From contig JAJVIN010000041.1 of NCBI GenBank assembly GCA_022071945.1, positions 59,829 through 123,828 of the forward strand: a stretch of DNA of 64,000 nucleotides, read 5' to 3'. Below the pieces are notes generated by a model. It saw nothing but the letters and a program-made list of their open reading frames with translations. It did no database searches and was not told the origin of the DNA. The translations under genes were made by a program, and so were the position numbers. Numbering within the stretch: the stretch's first letter is position 1; each line of letters begins with the position of its first letter. The stretch comes from Thermoanaerobaculia bacterium. GTDB lineage: Bacteria > Acidobacteriota > Thermoanaerobaculia > UBA5066. Shown piece after piece: positions 53,391 to 61,872 of the stretch.

Positions 53391-55622
53391 ATGAGATTCG
53401 GTTCACGCTCATTTGACCAGGCCCTCGTGGTCCTTCTCTCCGTCATCCTGCTGGGCGGCGGGCCGGCGCTGGCGGACCCGCCGACAGCGTCACCAGACAA
53501 GCCGGTCCGGCCCCGGATCGGACTCGCTCTCTCGGGAGGCGGCGCTCGTGGAGCCGCGCACGTCGGCGTCTTGAAGGTCCTCGAGGAGCTCCGGGTGCCC
53601 GTGGATGTCATCGCGGGGGCCAGCATGGGTTCCATCGTTGGCGGTCTCTACGCAACGGGAATGTCCCCGCAGGAGATGGAAGACGCGCTGGCGGCCATGG
53701 ACTGGGACGGGCTCTTCGAGGACGACGTTCCGCGGTCCGAGCAGCCCTTCCGCCGCAAACTCGACCAGGCTCAGTACCTGAGCCGCCTCGTGATTGGGAT
53801 CGAGAAGGGCAAGCCCTCCCTTCCGAGCGGTCTCGTTCAGGGCCAGAAGCTCAACTTCGTTCTCCGGAAGCTGACTCTCCCGGCCGCGACCACGACCGAC
53901 TTCGACAAGCTGAACGTGCCTTACCGGGCGACGGCGACCGACGCCTCGAGCGGCACCGGTGTCGTTTTGAAGGGGGGCAACATCGCGGACGCGATCCGGG
54001 CGAGCATGGCGTTTCCCGGTCTCTTCGCCCCGGTCGAGATCGACGGCCGGCTCCTCATCGATGGCGGCGTCGCCGAGAACTTCCCCGTCCAGACCGCGCG
54101 CGATGCCGGAGCGGAAGTCCTGATCGCCGTCAACATCGGGACGCCCCTGGCCGGCAAGGAAAAGCTGACCACGCTGCTCTCGATCGTCAACCAGGTCACG
54201 AACGTCGCCACCGCCCGGAACGTGCAGCACTCCAAGGACATCCTGAAGCCATCGGACATCTTCTTCGAGCCCGACCTCACGGGCATCTCGTTCATCGATT
54301 TCGCGAAGGTCAGAGAAGCCGTGGCGGCCGGTGAGAAGGCCGCCCGAAAGGTCGCGGACCGCCTCGCCACCCTCTCGGTTTCGGAAGAGGAGTACCGGGC
54401 CTGGAAGGAGCGGCAGCGACGCCAGCCCGCACCTCCCCGCGAGATCTCGTCGCTCGAGATCGTCAACACATCGCCCCTGTCGAACGACTTTCTGATGAAG
54501 CAGGTCCGGTCGCGTCCGGGCCCTCTCGACCTGGATGTCCTCGAGAAGGACCTCGCGCGCATTCACGCCCTCGGACAGTTCGACCTGGTGGACTTCAAGA
54601 TCGATCCGCGAGACGGTAAGAACGTCCTGCGAATCATCGCGACGGTGAGGTCCTGGGGGCTGACGAGCGCGCGATTCGGTCTCGACCTCTCAACCGACTT
54701 CAAGGGCGACAGCGGATTCGTCGTGGCCGCGAGCCTCCTCAGGACGAGCGTCAACCGCCTCGGCGCCGAGTGGAAGATCCAGGGCGCCGTCGGAGAGGTC
54801 GAGACGGTCGTGGGAGAGTTCTACCAGCCTCTTTCGGCTGGCGGACCCTTCTTCTTCGCGCCGCGGGTGGCCTGGAGAAGCGAACGCCTCCAGATCCCTC
54901 AGCCTGGTTACCTCGTCGACTACAGCCGGGAGGATGTCTTCGGCCAGCTCGACGCCGGCATCACGGACGGCAAGTACGGCGAACTGCGGGTGGGAATCAG
55001 ACGGGGGTACCTCTGGGCGAACCCCAAGACCGAGGGCGCCGAGCTGCCGGAGGTGCGGGCGGACCGAGGCGCCGTCGGTGCCACGTTGACGATCGACAGC
55101 CGTGACAACGTGCCCTTCCCCCGAAGCGGACTCCTCATCCGCGGGGACCTCTCGTGGGAGACGCCGGATCTCGGCGCCGAAACGAGCTACCGGCGCGCGT
55201 ACGGGCTGGGAATGGGGGCCTTCACGTTCGGCAAGAACACGATTCAGCTCGTGGCCAGTGGCGGAGGCCCGGCCGGAACCGACGCCCCCTACTACAGCTA
55301 CTTCAATCTCGGCGGCTTCCGCCGTCTCTCGGGGTACAAGCCGAACGAGCTGTGGGGACCCTACATGGCGTTCGGATCCCTGTCCTTCTTGCGCGAAATC
55401 GGCCGGCTCCCATCCGTCCTCGGAGGCGGGGTCTACCTGGGAGGATCACTGGAGGCGGGCAACACCTGGACCCAGGGAGCCGACGTGAGCCTTTCCGCCC
55501 TGCGCTTCGCGGGCTCTCTGTATCTGGCGGGTGAGACCCCGCTCGGGCCCATCTACCTCGCCGTCGGCTACGCCGAAAAGGGAAGGACCTCTCTCTACCT
55601 GGTCCTCGGCTATCCGTTCTGA
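53391..55622 (+). CDS. Patatin-like phospholipase autotransporter (type Vd, PlpD-like)
   Basis: A 743-residue protein with signal peptide (about 1-28), patatin domain (about 40-320), POTRA-like linker (about 345-420) and C-terminal 16-strand-type barrel of the BamA/Omp85 superfamily ending GYPF. The oxyanion loop GGGARG, nucleophile GASMGS and catalytic Asp in DGGVAENFPV are all present, so it should hydrolyse lipids outside the outer membrane. The ATG at 53391 has no Shine-Dalgarno; a TAATCT element 8 bases upstream suggests a near-leaderless transcript. Confidence 0.9.
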   Translation: MRFGSRSFDQALVVLLSVILLGGGPALADPPTASPDKPVRPRIGLALSGGGARGAAHVGVLKVLEELRVPVDVIAGASMGSIVGGLYATGMSPQEMEDALAAMDWDGLFEDDVPRSEQPFRRKLDQAQYLSRLVIGIEKGKPSLPSGLVQGQKLNFVLRKLTLPAATTTDFDKLNVPYRATATDASSGTGVVLKGGNIADAIRASMAFPGLFAPVEIDGRLLIDGGVAENFPVQTARDAGAEVLIAVNIGTPLAGKEKLTTLLSIVNQVTNVATARNVQHSKDILKPSDIFFEPDLTGISFIDFAKVREAVAAGEKAARKVADRLATLSVSEEEYRAWKERQRRQPAPPREISSLEIVNTSPLSNDFLMKQVRSRPGPLDLDVLEKDLARIHALGQFDLVDFKIDPRDGKNVLRIIATVRSWGLTSARFGLDLSTDFKGDSGFVVAASLLRTSVNRLGAEWKIQGAVGEVETVVGEFYQPLSAGGPFFFAPRVAWRSERLQIPQPGYLVDYSREDVFGQLDAGITDGKYGELRVGIRRGYLWANPKTEGAELPEVRADRGAVGATLTIDSRDNVPFPRSGLLIRGDLSWETPDLGAETSYRRAYGLGMGAFTFGKNTIQLVASGGGPAGTDAPYYSYFNLGGFRRLSGYKPNELWGPYMAFGSLSFLREIGRLPSVLGGGVYLGGSLEAGNTWTQGADVSLSALRFAGSLYLAGETPLGPIYLAVGYAEKGRTSLYLVLGYPF

Positions 55623-55633
55623 GCGCCCGATGA

Positions 55634-55668
55634 CTGGCCGGCTCGCCTCTCCGATGCGGGCCGGCCAG
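55634..55668. terminator. Possible bidirectional terminator hairpin
   Basis: CTGGCCGGC (55634-55642) pairs with GCCGGCCAG (55660-55668) between convergent genes. There is no T tract on either side, so termination is plausible but not shown. Confidence 0.4.
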
Positions 55669-55695
55669 GTCACAACGGCCTGTGCCCGTTCGCGA

Positions 55696-56625
55696 TCAGT
55701 CGAACCAGAGAAACTGGTAGCCCAGTGAGTAAATGTCCACCTTGTCTCCGACGCGGGCCGTCACGCCCTTAGCCCAGGCGACCTTGAGCGAATGCTGCTT
55801 GCCGATCGGATAGGAAAAGGTCAGACCGAGGCGAGAGTTGTTTTGCTTCTCGCTCGCATCCACACCGTTCGTGGTCGTGAGGCCACCCGAGTAGTAGGTC
55901 GCGTTCACGGCAACCCACATTCTTGGCCGGATGGTGTAAGAGACATGCGCCTGAAAGCTGAGAAGGGGGTTCTGTTCGAAGACCTTTCCGCCGAAGAAAT
56001 CGGCGTTCTCTGTGAAGAACCAGACTCCGGCCGCTGCTTCGAAGGTGAAGCGGCCAGCCGGGTGGTAGAACCCCAGCTCGGGCTTGAGGGACCACCTATT
56101 GGTCCCGAGGTTGATCAGCTTGGTCGAGTCGTACTGACCCGTGGGCGCCTGCACGGCGAGGCTGAACCCGAGGGTCGATTGGGGCTTGCGCTTCATGAAC
56201 TCCGCCGGCTTCATGGCCGGCTGCCCCAAAAGATTGATGGTGAACTTCAGCCGCACGTCCGCGAGGCCCGAGCGGGTGATGTCGCGCCTCTCCTCGTAGA
56301 CGTCGCCATTCATGCTGGCCCAGACGTACGGGACGACGACGCCAACCGAGGCCAGCCGGCCGAACAGACCGAATGAACGCCCGTACCCGAATACAGCCGA
56401 GTTCAGATACGCCTTCGCATTCGTGATCGGGACGGAAGGGTCGAAGAGAACGTCGCCGGCCTGGTAGCCATAGACCGCCACAACGAAGTTCGCTCCCGTC
56501 GGATTGGGCGAGTACGCGCGAGGCTCGAGCTCCTGCGCCCTTGCCGGGGAAACGGCCAGAAGGGCCAGCAAGGGGAGGAAGAACAGGCCCCCTGGCGGGA
56601 TCGCTCCAAGCTTTCTCTTCTTCAA
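55696..56625 (-). CDS. Outer-membrane porin-like protein (MetA/SphA 'transporter' family)
   Basis: A 309-residue protein with a signal peptide (FLPLLALLAVSPARA). The mature part is all beta strands with GFSLAVQAPTGQYDSTKLINLGTNRWSLKPELGFYHP, the signature of the MetA-pathway phenol-degradation (SphA) porin family, and SRLGLTFSYPIGKQHSLKVAWAKG near the end. It is likely a barrel in the outer membrane. TTG at 56625 is inferred (AAAGGA about 9 bases upstream); a longer frame upstream belongs to a different reading of the divergent gene. Confidence 0.8.
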   Translation of the reverse strand: MKKRKLGAIPPGGLFFLPLLALLAVSPARAQELEPRAYSPNPTGANFVVAVYGYQAGDVLFDPSVPITNAKAYLNSAVFGYGRSFGLFGRLASVGVVVPYVWASMNGDVYEERRDITRSGLADVRLKFTINLLGQPAMKPAEFMKRKPQSTLGFSLAVQAPTGQYDSTKLINLGTNRWSLKPELGFYHPAGRFTFEAAAGVWFFTENADFFGGKVFEQNPLLSFQAHVSYTIRPRMWVAVNATYYSGGLTTTNGVDASEKQNNSRLGLTFSYPIGKQHSLKVAWAKGVTARVGDKVDIYSLGYQFLWFD

Positions 56626-56771
56626 GACGGGTGTCCTTTCTGTCCTGGTTTTCTCGGGAGAGAACACTAGCACCGTTGACTGGAGGCGGTGGGGAGTCCA
56701 GCACCTGGAACGCCAGGATTCGGCGGAAACGGGAAGGCCCTTGCTCCCGCGAGAGCGCAGCGTTTTGGGTT

Positions 56772-58013
56772 TCAGAAGGAGCTTCCCACGACGACGTAGA
56801 CGGCCGACTGTTCCGGACCCTTCGCGAAATCGATCCCCATCTGCAACCCCATCGCGCGAGCGATGAGATAGCGGAATCCGAGGCCGCCCGCATGGACGCT
56901 CTCTCCCTGTTTCTTGAACCCGGAGGCCGCGTCCGTCCACCCGGCGCCCGCGAAGGCGGCGAGAGACCAGCGCTTCCAGAGGTTCCAGCGGACTTCGCCG
57001 TCGAGCGAGACGGCCGAATCCCCCTGGTACCGCATGGCCGGGATTCCCCGGAGGAAGACGAACGGAAGCGCATAGAAGGGGACGTCCCCTTGCACGGTCT
57101 GGATCTGCCCTCTTGCCTTGAGGACCACCCGGGGAATCGGATCCCACCAGAAACGTCCGGCGACGGTGTACCTCTGGAAGTCGTGATCCCCACCCAGATA
57201 GGAGCCGAGAAACGCGGCATTGGCCCTCAGGGCAACCCCGCTGTTCGGCGTGAACGAATTGTCCCGGGTGTCGTACTCGAGGACGACCCCGAGACCCGAT
57301 TCCGTCGTTGTGGACTCGCGGCGCGGGATCTCGTCGGGCAGCTCGGAGAGGTCGAACTTGACGGTCGTGTCGAGGTAGGCGAACTGGAGTCCGGCGAAGA
57401 GGTCGGTCTTGCCGATCCGGTGGCCGAGCTCCTGGTAGACAACCCAGCCGTCGAGGTTGAACTGGTAGGCGCGATCGTTGGAACCGTAGTATTCGAGATT
57501 CGGCGAGATCCTCCCGAGGGCGCCCTTGTACCGCCAGGTGTCGTTCTTGAAGTGCCCGAGGTACCCCACGACCGCGGCCCACGTTCCGTTCTCGGTGAGT
57601 CCGCCGGCCAGGACGGCAACGTCGGGAGAGACGGGCCGTCCGGTCGGACCGACGGGCTTTGTGCCCCCGCCCATCCCGCCTCCGTGGAAGCGGATGAGAG
57701 CTGCCGCCACGCCGAATCCGACGGCCGGCTCGGTGATCGGCATGGCGATCGGGAGGATCCCGGTCCGGCCGGCGAGCCACCGGGAGAGGTCGATCGCTCC
57801 GTCCTCCGGATCCTTGAACTTCGAGAGCTTCGGCTTCCCGGTCTCGCCGCCCGCAGCATCCGCGGCGGGCGTGCTGCTGGCTTCTTGTGAGCTGGAGCCG
57901 GACGCTGTTCCTTCTTCCGCACAGGCGGATCGCCATCCTCCGAGGAGGAGGCCCCCGCAGAGAACGATGACGGCGACGCCAGCACGAGCGTCCCGATTCC
58001 GCTTGGTTGTCAT
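56772..58013 (-). CDS. BamA-superfamily (Omp85-like) outer-membrane barrel without POTRA domains
   Basis: A 413-residue protein. Signal peptide (VAVIVLCGGLLLGGW to the AEEG region) and a spacer, then a barrel: GVVLEYDTRDNSFTPNSGVALRANAAF is the classic surface-antigen D15/BamA element, and the C-terminus is QSAVYVVVGSSF. No POTRA domains precede it. It resembles the small Omp85-like barrels often annotated as BamA/TamA family with unknown function. ATG at 58013 has GGGGGAA upstream. Confidence 0.78.
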   Translation of the reverse strand: MTTKRNRDARAGVAVIVLCGGLLLGGWRSACAEEGTASGSSSQEASSTPAADAAGGETGKPKLSKFKDPEDGAIDLSRWLAGRTGILPIAMPITEPAVGFGVAAALIRFHGGGMGGGTKPVGPTGRPVSPDVAVLAGGLTENGTWAAVVGYLGHFKNDTWRYKGALGRISPNLEYYGSNDRAYQFNLDGWVVYQELGHRIGKTDLFAGLQFAYLDTTVKFDLSELPDEIPRRESTTTESGLGVVLEYDTRDNSFTPNSGVALRANAAFLGSYLGGDHDFQRYTVAGRFWWDPIPRVVLKARGQIQTVQGDVPFYALPFVFLRGIPAMRYQGDSAVSLDGEVRWNLWKRWSLAAFAGAGWTDAASGFKKQGESVHAGGLGFRYLIARAMGLQMGIDFAKGPEQSAVYVVVGSSF

Positions 58014-58201
58014 CGAAAGTTCCCCCATTTGACGAATGGTGTCCCTTCCGCGGGCTCGATCCCGTCAGGAACCAAGCTCCGCGGTTGCCGGGGGCTCGGT
58101 ATGCCCCGTCTTCCCAGAGCTCCGCGGGCACCGCCAGCCCCCAGCCCTATCTCGGCCGCAAGCGACCAGAGCTCCCGGGCCAGTTCATCATAGCGCCGGC
58201 G

Positions 58202-58400
58202 CTAGGGCTGCTCGAGGAAACGCCTGAGCTCAGGGCCCGGCCCGAGCGACTCCGCGCACGCAAGGGCTCCCTCGCGCTCCTGAAACGTCCCGGAGATCTT
58301 TCGAGCCGCCGGCCTCGATCTTGAGGCGAATGAGGTCCTTCAGGGAGACGACGGGAATGGCCTTGCCCGGCGTCGGTCTTTCCGCCATGGCGGAAGTCAG
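58202..58400 (-). pseudogene. Frameshifted remnant of a nucleotidyltransferase-like (AbiEii/DUF6036-type) gene
   Basis: The minus strand codes MAERPTPGKAIPVVSLKDLI, then RLKIEAGGSKDLRDV, matching the conserved end of small nucleotidyltransferases (ipVVSLeDLI.lK...KDl.Dv). A frame change near the end of that stretch then gives EREGALACAESLGPGPELRR, then FLEQP and a stop at 58202. The frame change and absence of an upstream domain indicate a decayed gene. The rest of the 454-base gap 58014-58467 is unremarkable. Confidence 0.45.
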
Positions 58401-58467
58401 TCGAAAGGGACGTCGCAAACGAGCGGTGCCCGTGGCGGCCATCAGCGGTGCTAGTGTCCCTTGCGCG

Positions 58468-59781
58468 ATGCCGGCCGAAAAAGCTCCCCTCCTCTCGCTT
58501 TCCCCCGCCGCGTTCTGTGAGTTCCTCGCCGCCCACTCGATTCGCCGGTTCCATCTCGTCTGGAACGAGACCGCCGGGTGCGTGGAGGCCTCGCACGAGG
58601 CACTCTCCCCCATCGCTCGATGGCTCGAGACCGAATCCCCCGATTTCGATCGCCATGAAGGGCTCTTCGTCCAGGTGGCGCCCCAGACGGGAGTCCTGCA
58701 AAGCGCCGTCGTCCACCGGACCTGCCGCGGACAGGGCGCCGGGGGCGTGAGGTACTGGCACTACGACGACCTCGAGGGCTTTCTGCGTGACGGACTGCGC
58801 CTTTCGAAGGGAATGACCCACAAGAACGCGCTCGCGGGACTCTGGTGGGGCGGCGGCAAGGGGGTCATGGCCCGCCAGACCGGAGACGCGGGCGCCTCAC
58901 GACTCAGGATGTACGAGGAATACGGAGAGTTCGTCACGAGCCTGAAAGGCTGCTACGTGACGGCGGAAGACGTCGGGACGTCCGTCGAGGACATGGCGGC
59001 CATCTTCACGAGAACCCGCTTCACGACCTGCATCCCGCCTGGCCTCGGCGGCAGCGGGAACCCCTCGGTGCCGACCGCGCGGGGCGTCATCCGCGGCATG
59101 GAGGCCGCGCTTTCTCACCTCGAGATGGGTTCTCTGGCCGGCAAGACGGTGGCCCTTCAGGGTCTCGGACACGTCGGCGAGCCGCTTCTCGGGTTCCTGG
59201 TGGAGAAAGGGGTCTCGCGCATCATCGGCACCGACACGGATTCACGCTGCGTCGAGGAAGTCCGCGAGAAGCACTCCGGCCGCGGCACGGTGCTCGAACT
59301 CTCCACCGTGCCGCGGGGCGACCTCGGCGTTCTGGCCGAAAGGGCCGATATCGTTTCGCCGTGCGCGGTCGGGGCGATTCTGAATCCCGAATCGATCCCG
59401 GCGATATCGGCCCGCATCGTCTGCGGCGCCGCCAACAACCAGCTCGCCGAACCCGCGCGCGACGGCGCCGCGCTCTGGGAAAGAGGCATCGTCTATGTCC
59501 CGGACTTTCTCGTGAACCGGATGGGAATTGTCACGTGTGCCGACGAGTCGTTCGGCTACGACGACGGCGAGTCGATCGAGAGACACCTCGGAGACGAATG
59601 GCCTTCTGGGATCTTCAGGGTCACGCTCGAGGTGCTGGCCCGCGCCCGGGAGACAGGCTCGTCGCCCGACCGCGTGGCTCTCGAGATGGCGGAGAAGCTT
59701 TCGTTTGAGCCCCATCCGATCTGGGGTCACCGGCCGGTTCGGATCATCCGGGAGGTCGTGCGGTCAGGGTGGGCCCGATAG
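58468..59781 (+). CDS. Glu/Leu/Phe/Val dehydrogenase family protein
   Basis: A 437-residue protein. The catalytic segment GLWWGGGKGVM contains the Lys typical of the family, followed by YVTAEDVGTSVEDM and the NAD-binding motif GLGHVGEPLLGF. It deaminates an amino acid oxidatively with NAD. The catalytic domain sits in a longer N-terminal half than leucine dehydrogenase has. The ATG at 58468 has no Shine-Dalgarno; a TGC-TAGTGT extended -10-like element ends 11 bases upstream, so a nearly leaderless mRNA is likely. Confidence 0.88.
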   Translation: MPAEKAPLLSLSPAAFCEFLAAHSIRRFHLVWNETAGCVEASHEALSPIARWLETESPDFDRHEGLFVQVAPQTGVLQSAVVHRTCRGQGAGGVRYWHYDDLEGFLRDGLRLSKGMTHKNALAGLWWGGGKGVMARQTGDAGASRLRMYEEYGEFVTSLKGCYVTAEDVGTSVEDMAAIFTRTRFTTCIPPGLGGSGNPSVPTARGVIRGMEAALSHLEMGSLAGKTVALQGLGHVGEPLLGFLVEKGVSRIIGTDTDSRCVEEVREKHSGRGTVLELSTVPRGDLGVLAERADIVSPCAVGAILNPESIPAISARIVCGAANNQLAEPARDGAALWERGIVYVPDFLVNRMGIVTCADESFGYDDGESIERHLGDEWPSGIFRVTLEVLARARETGSSPDRVALEMAEKLSFEPHPIWGHRPVRIIREVVRSGWAR

Positions 59782-59784
59782 AAT
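59779..59784 (+). promoter_or_regulatory. Possible -10 element for a leaderless transcript
   Basis: TAGAAT ends 13 bases before the ATG of the PQQ-repeat lipoprotein gene, which has no Shine-Dalgarno. A start point 6-7 bases after it would make the mRNA nearly leaderless. The same arrangement is seen at other genes in the window. Confidence 0.35.
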
Positions 59785-59796
59785 CCCGCTGCCTCC

Positions 59797-61140
59797 ATGA
59801 AGTCCGTCCTTCTCATCCTCGCGCTCCTCTGTTGTAGCGCATTTCTACTGGCGTGCCTCGGCTCTGGATCGAAGGGACTCGAACCAGTCTGGGTGGCTCC
59901 CCTGGCGACGGCTGGTCCCCCCCTGGCTGCCAACGGGAGAGTGTTCGTCTGGGGGTTCCCGGCGGGACACACCGGCGACCCCTACAGGGTCTACGCGCTC
60001 GACGCCCGCACCGGAAAGGAGCTCTGGTCGGTCGCAGCGGACCATGAGCCTTCGGTCTTGACCAGCTCGACCCACGAGTTCCTCTCGGTCGGATACGAGG
60101 GAAAATCGTTGCTCCTCTCGACGAAGAACTCGCTGCGCGCGCTCGACGCCGCCACGGGGGAATCGCACACCGATCAGATGGCGCGGCAACTCCGCTTCAT
60201 GCAGCAGCTCACGATCGAGGGCAACGAGGGCTACGGGGTCAACGATCAACAGGAGCTCGTCTGCCTCGACATCCGGGATGGGGCGGTCCGCTGGCGCGTC
60301 CCGTTCCTCCCGTCCGAGGTCAAGCCCGAGGCCGCCGGGAAGTCGGATGTCTTCTTCTTCGCGGACACACTCCTCGTCGCCACGCCGCATCGGAAGAGAT
60401 TCGACGAGAAGAAGTCCGAATTCTGGACTCTCCTCACGGCGGCCGATCCCGCAAATGGCGCCGTTCGCTGGAGATACCAGCCCGCCGCGATCGGGAACCT
60501 CGATCCGAGTGACGTCTCGACAGCCGCGTACTCGAGCTTCAAGAGCCTCGTTGTGCTCGACCGGACCGTCCTCTTGACGCTCGACGAGACGACGCTCGTC
60601 AAGAGAGAGAAGAGCAAGACTTGGTTCTCGATGAAGACCCTCACCGCCCTGGAACTGGAATCCGGCAAGCTCCGGTGGAAGGTGGCGCCGGGCGGAGAGG
60701 TGCTCGGAAAGAACGGGCCGGACTTCTGGCTCAACGCCTCCACGCTGGACTTCAAGGGCGAGGCTGCACACTTCAATGCCGGGCTCGACCCCGCCACCGG
60801 AAAGGAGAAGTGGCGCCGCGACTTCTCCATAGACGGACTCTTTCAGGGCACCCGGGCCATAAACACCGTCCGGGAAACCCAGATCGACTGGGCCAAGGAG
60901 TACACGGGGGACCGCCGCGGTTCGAAGATGCGGCCGGGCTGGTTCACGTCGATGAACGTCCAGGGCTCCACCCTGAAGATCGTCGACCCGCTCAGCGGAA
61001 AGACGCTCGCCGCAACCGCGACCCTCGACGCCACGGACATGTCGGCCCCCGCTGCCTGGGAGGACATGGTCTTCGTCGCGACCGTCGCCGAGATGAAAAA
61101 GGGGCGGTCGGGCGTCTGGGCCTTTTGGGCGCCGAAGTAG
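59797..61140 (+). CDS. PQQ-repeat (beta-propeller) lipoprotein
   Basis: A 447-residue lipoprotein (signal ending FLLACL). Blades with the pattern YALDARTGKELWSV, LRALDAATGES, VCLDIRDGAVRWRV, TALELESGKLRWKV and AGLDPATGKEKWRRD form a PQQ-like propeller of the BamB/dehydrogenase type. It carries no obvious catalytic residues, so a binding or assembly role outside the membrane is likely. The start is ATG at 59797. Confidence 0.85.
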   Translation: MKSVLLILALLCCSAFLLACLGSGSKGLEPVWVAPLATAGPPLAANGRVFVWGFPAGHTGDPYRVYALDARTGKELWSVAADHEPSVLTSSTHEFLSVGYEGKSLLLSTKNSLRALDAATGESHTDQMARQLRFMQQLTIEGNEGYGVNDQQELVCLDIRDGAVRWRVPFLPSEVKPEAAGKSDVFFFADTLLVATPHRKRFDEKKSEFWTLLTAADPANGAVRWRYQPAAIGNLDPSDVSTAAYSSFKSLVVLDRTVLLTLDETTLVKREKSKTWFSMKTLTALELESGKLRWKVAPGGEVLGKNGPDFWLNASTLDFKGEAAHFNAGLDPATGKEKWRRDFSIDGLFQGTRAINTVRETQIDWAKEYTGDRRGSKMRPGWFTSMNVQGSTLKIVDPLSGKTLAATATLDATDMSAPAAWEDMVFVATVAEMKKGRSGVWAFWAPK

Positions 61141-61159
61141 CGGTTCGCGCGGGAGTCCG

Positions 61160-61867
61160 ATGATCTCGGTCATCATCCCGGTCGCGGCGGGTCTTGGAAA
61201 TGAGCCGTCAAGCGGGCCGGCACTGCCGGCGGGCTTCGTCGAGCGCATCAATGAACCGCGAGATCAGCGCGAGGTCCTCGTCGCGGCCACGGCGCCCGCC
61301 TCGCGCGGCGCCGCCGAGATCGCAAGGGCGGCCGGAGGCCGCGTCATCGAGAGCAAGGGTCCGCGCGGGGAGAGGCTCCGGACCGCGGCGCGAGAAGCAC
61401 GAGGACAGGTTCTTCTCTTCCTTCATGCCGACACCGTTCTGCCTTCAGGCTGGGCGGCCCCGATCGAGCGAGCCATCTCGAACGGCGCGGAAGGGGGCGC
61501 CTTCCGCCTCGGCTTCGATGGAGCGGAGCGGTCCCTGAAGTGGGTGGCTTTTTGGGCGAACGTCCGGACGGCGTTCACCCGAGTGCCGTATGGGGACCAG
61601 GCCCCGTTCGTTTTGCGCGACGTCTACGAGAGGCTCGGCGGGCATGCGCCCTGGCCGCTTCTGGAGGACGTTGACTTCGGCAGGCGGCTGAAGCGCGCCG
61701 GCCGCGTCGCCCTCCTCGACGCCGCTGTCACGACGTCGGGCAGCCGCTACCGCGAGCGCGGCGTGTTCAGAAACGTGTTCGACAACTGGAAGGTGCTCCT
61801 CCGGTACCACCTCGGTGCATCGCCGGAGGAGCTGGCACGGGTCTACAGAAGACAGCCCGGGATCTGA
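61160..61867 (+). CDS. Family 2 glycosyltransferase (TIGR04283-like)
   Basis: A 235-residue transferase. MISVIIPVAAG, EVLVAAT, ESKGPRGERLRTAAREARGQ and FLHADTVLP (the D-x-D-like site) are the signature of the TIGR04283 radical-SAM/selenodomain-associated group. GAFRLGFDGAERSLKW and PYGDQAPFV follow. Sugar donor and acceptor are unknown. GGGAG lies ahead of the ATG, and it follows the PQQ gene by 19 bases. It is convergent with dxs with no gap for a terminator. Confidence 0.85.
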   Translation: MISVIIPVAAGLGNEPSSGPALPAGFVERINEPRDQREVLVAATAPASRGAAEIARAAGGRVIESKGPRGERLRTAAREARGQVLLFLHADTVLPSGWAAPIERAISNGAEGGAFRLGFDGAERSLKWVAFWANVRTAFTRVPYGDQAPFVLRDVYERLGGHAPWPLLEDVDFGRRLKRAGRVALLDAAVTTSGSRYRERGVFRNVFDNWKVLLRYHLGASPEELARVYRRQPGI

Positions 61868-61872
61868 CTCCC

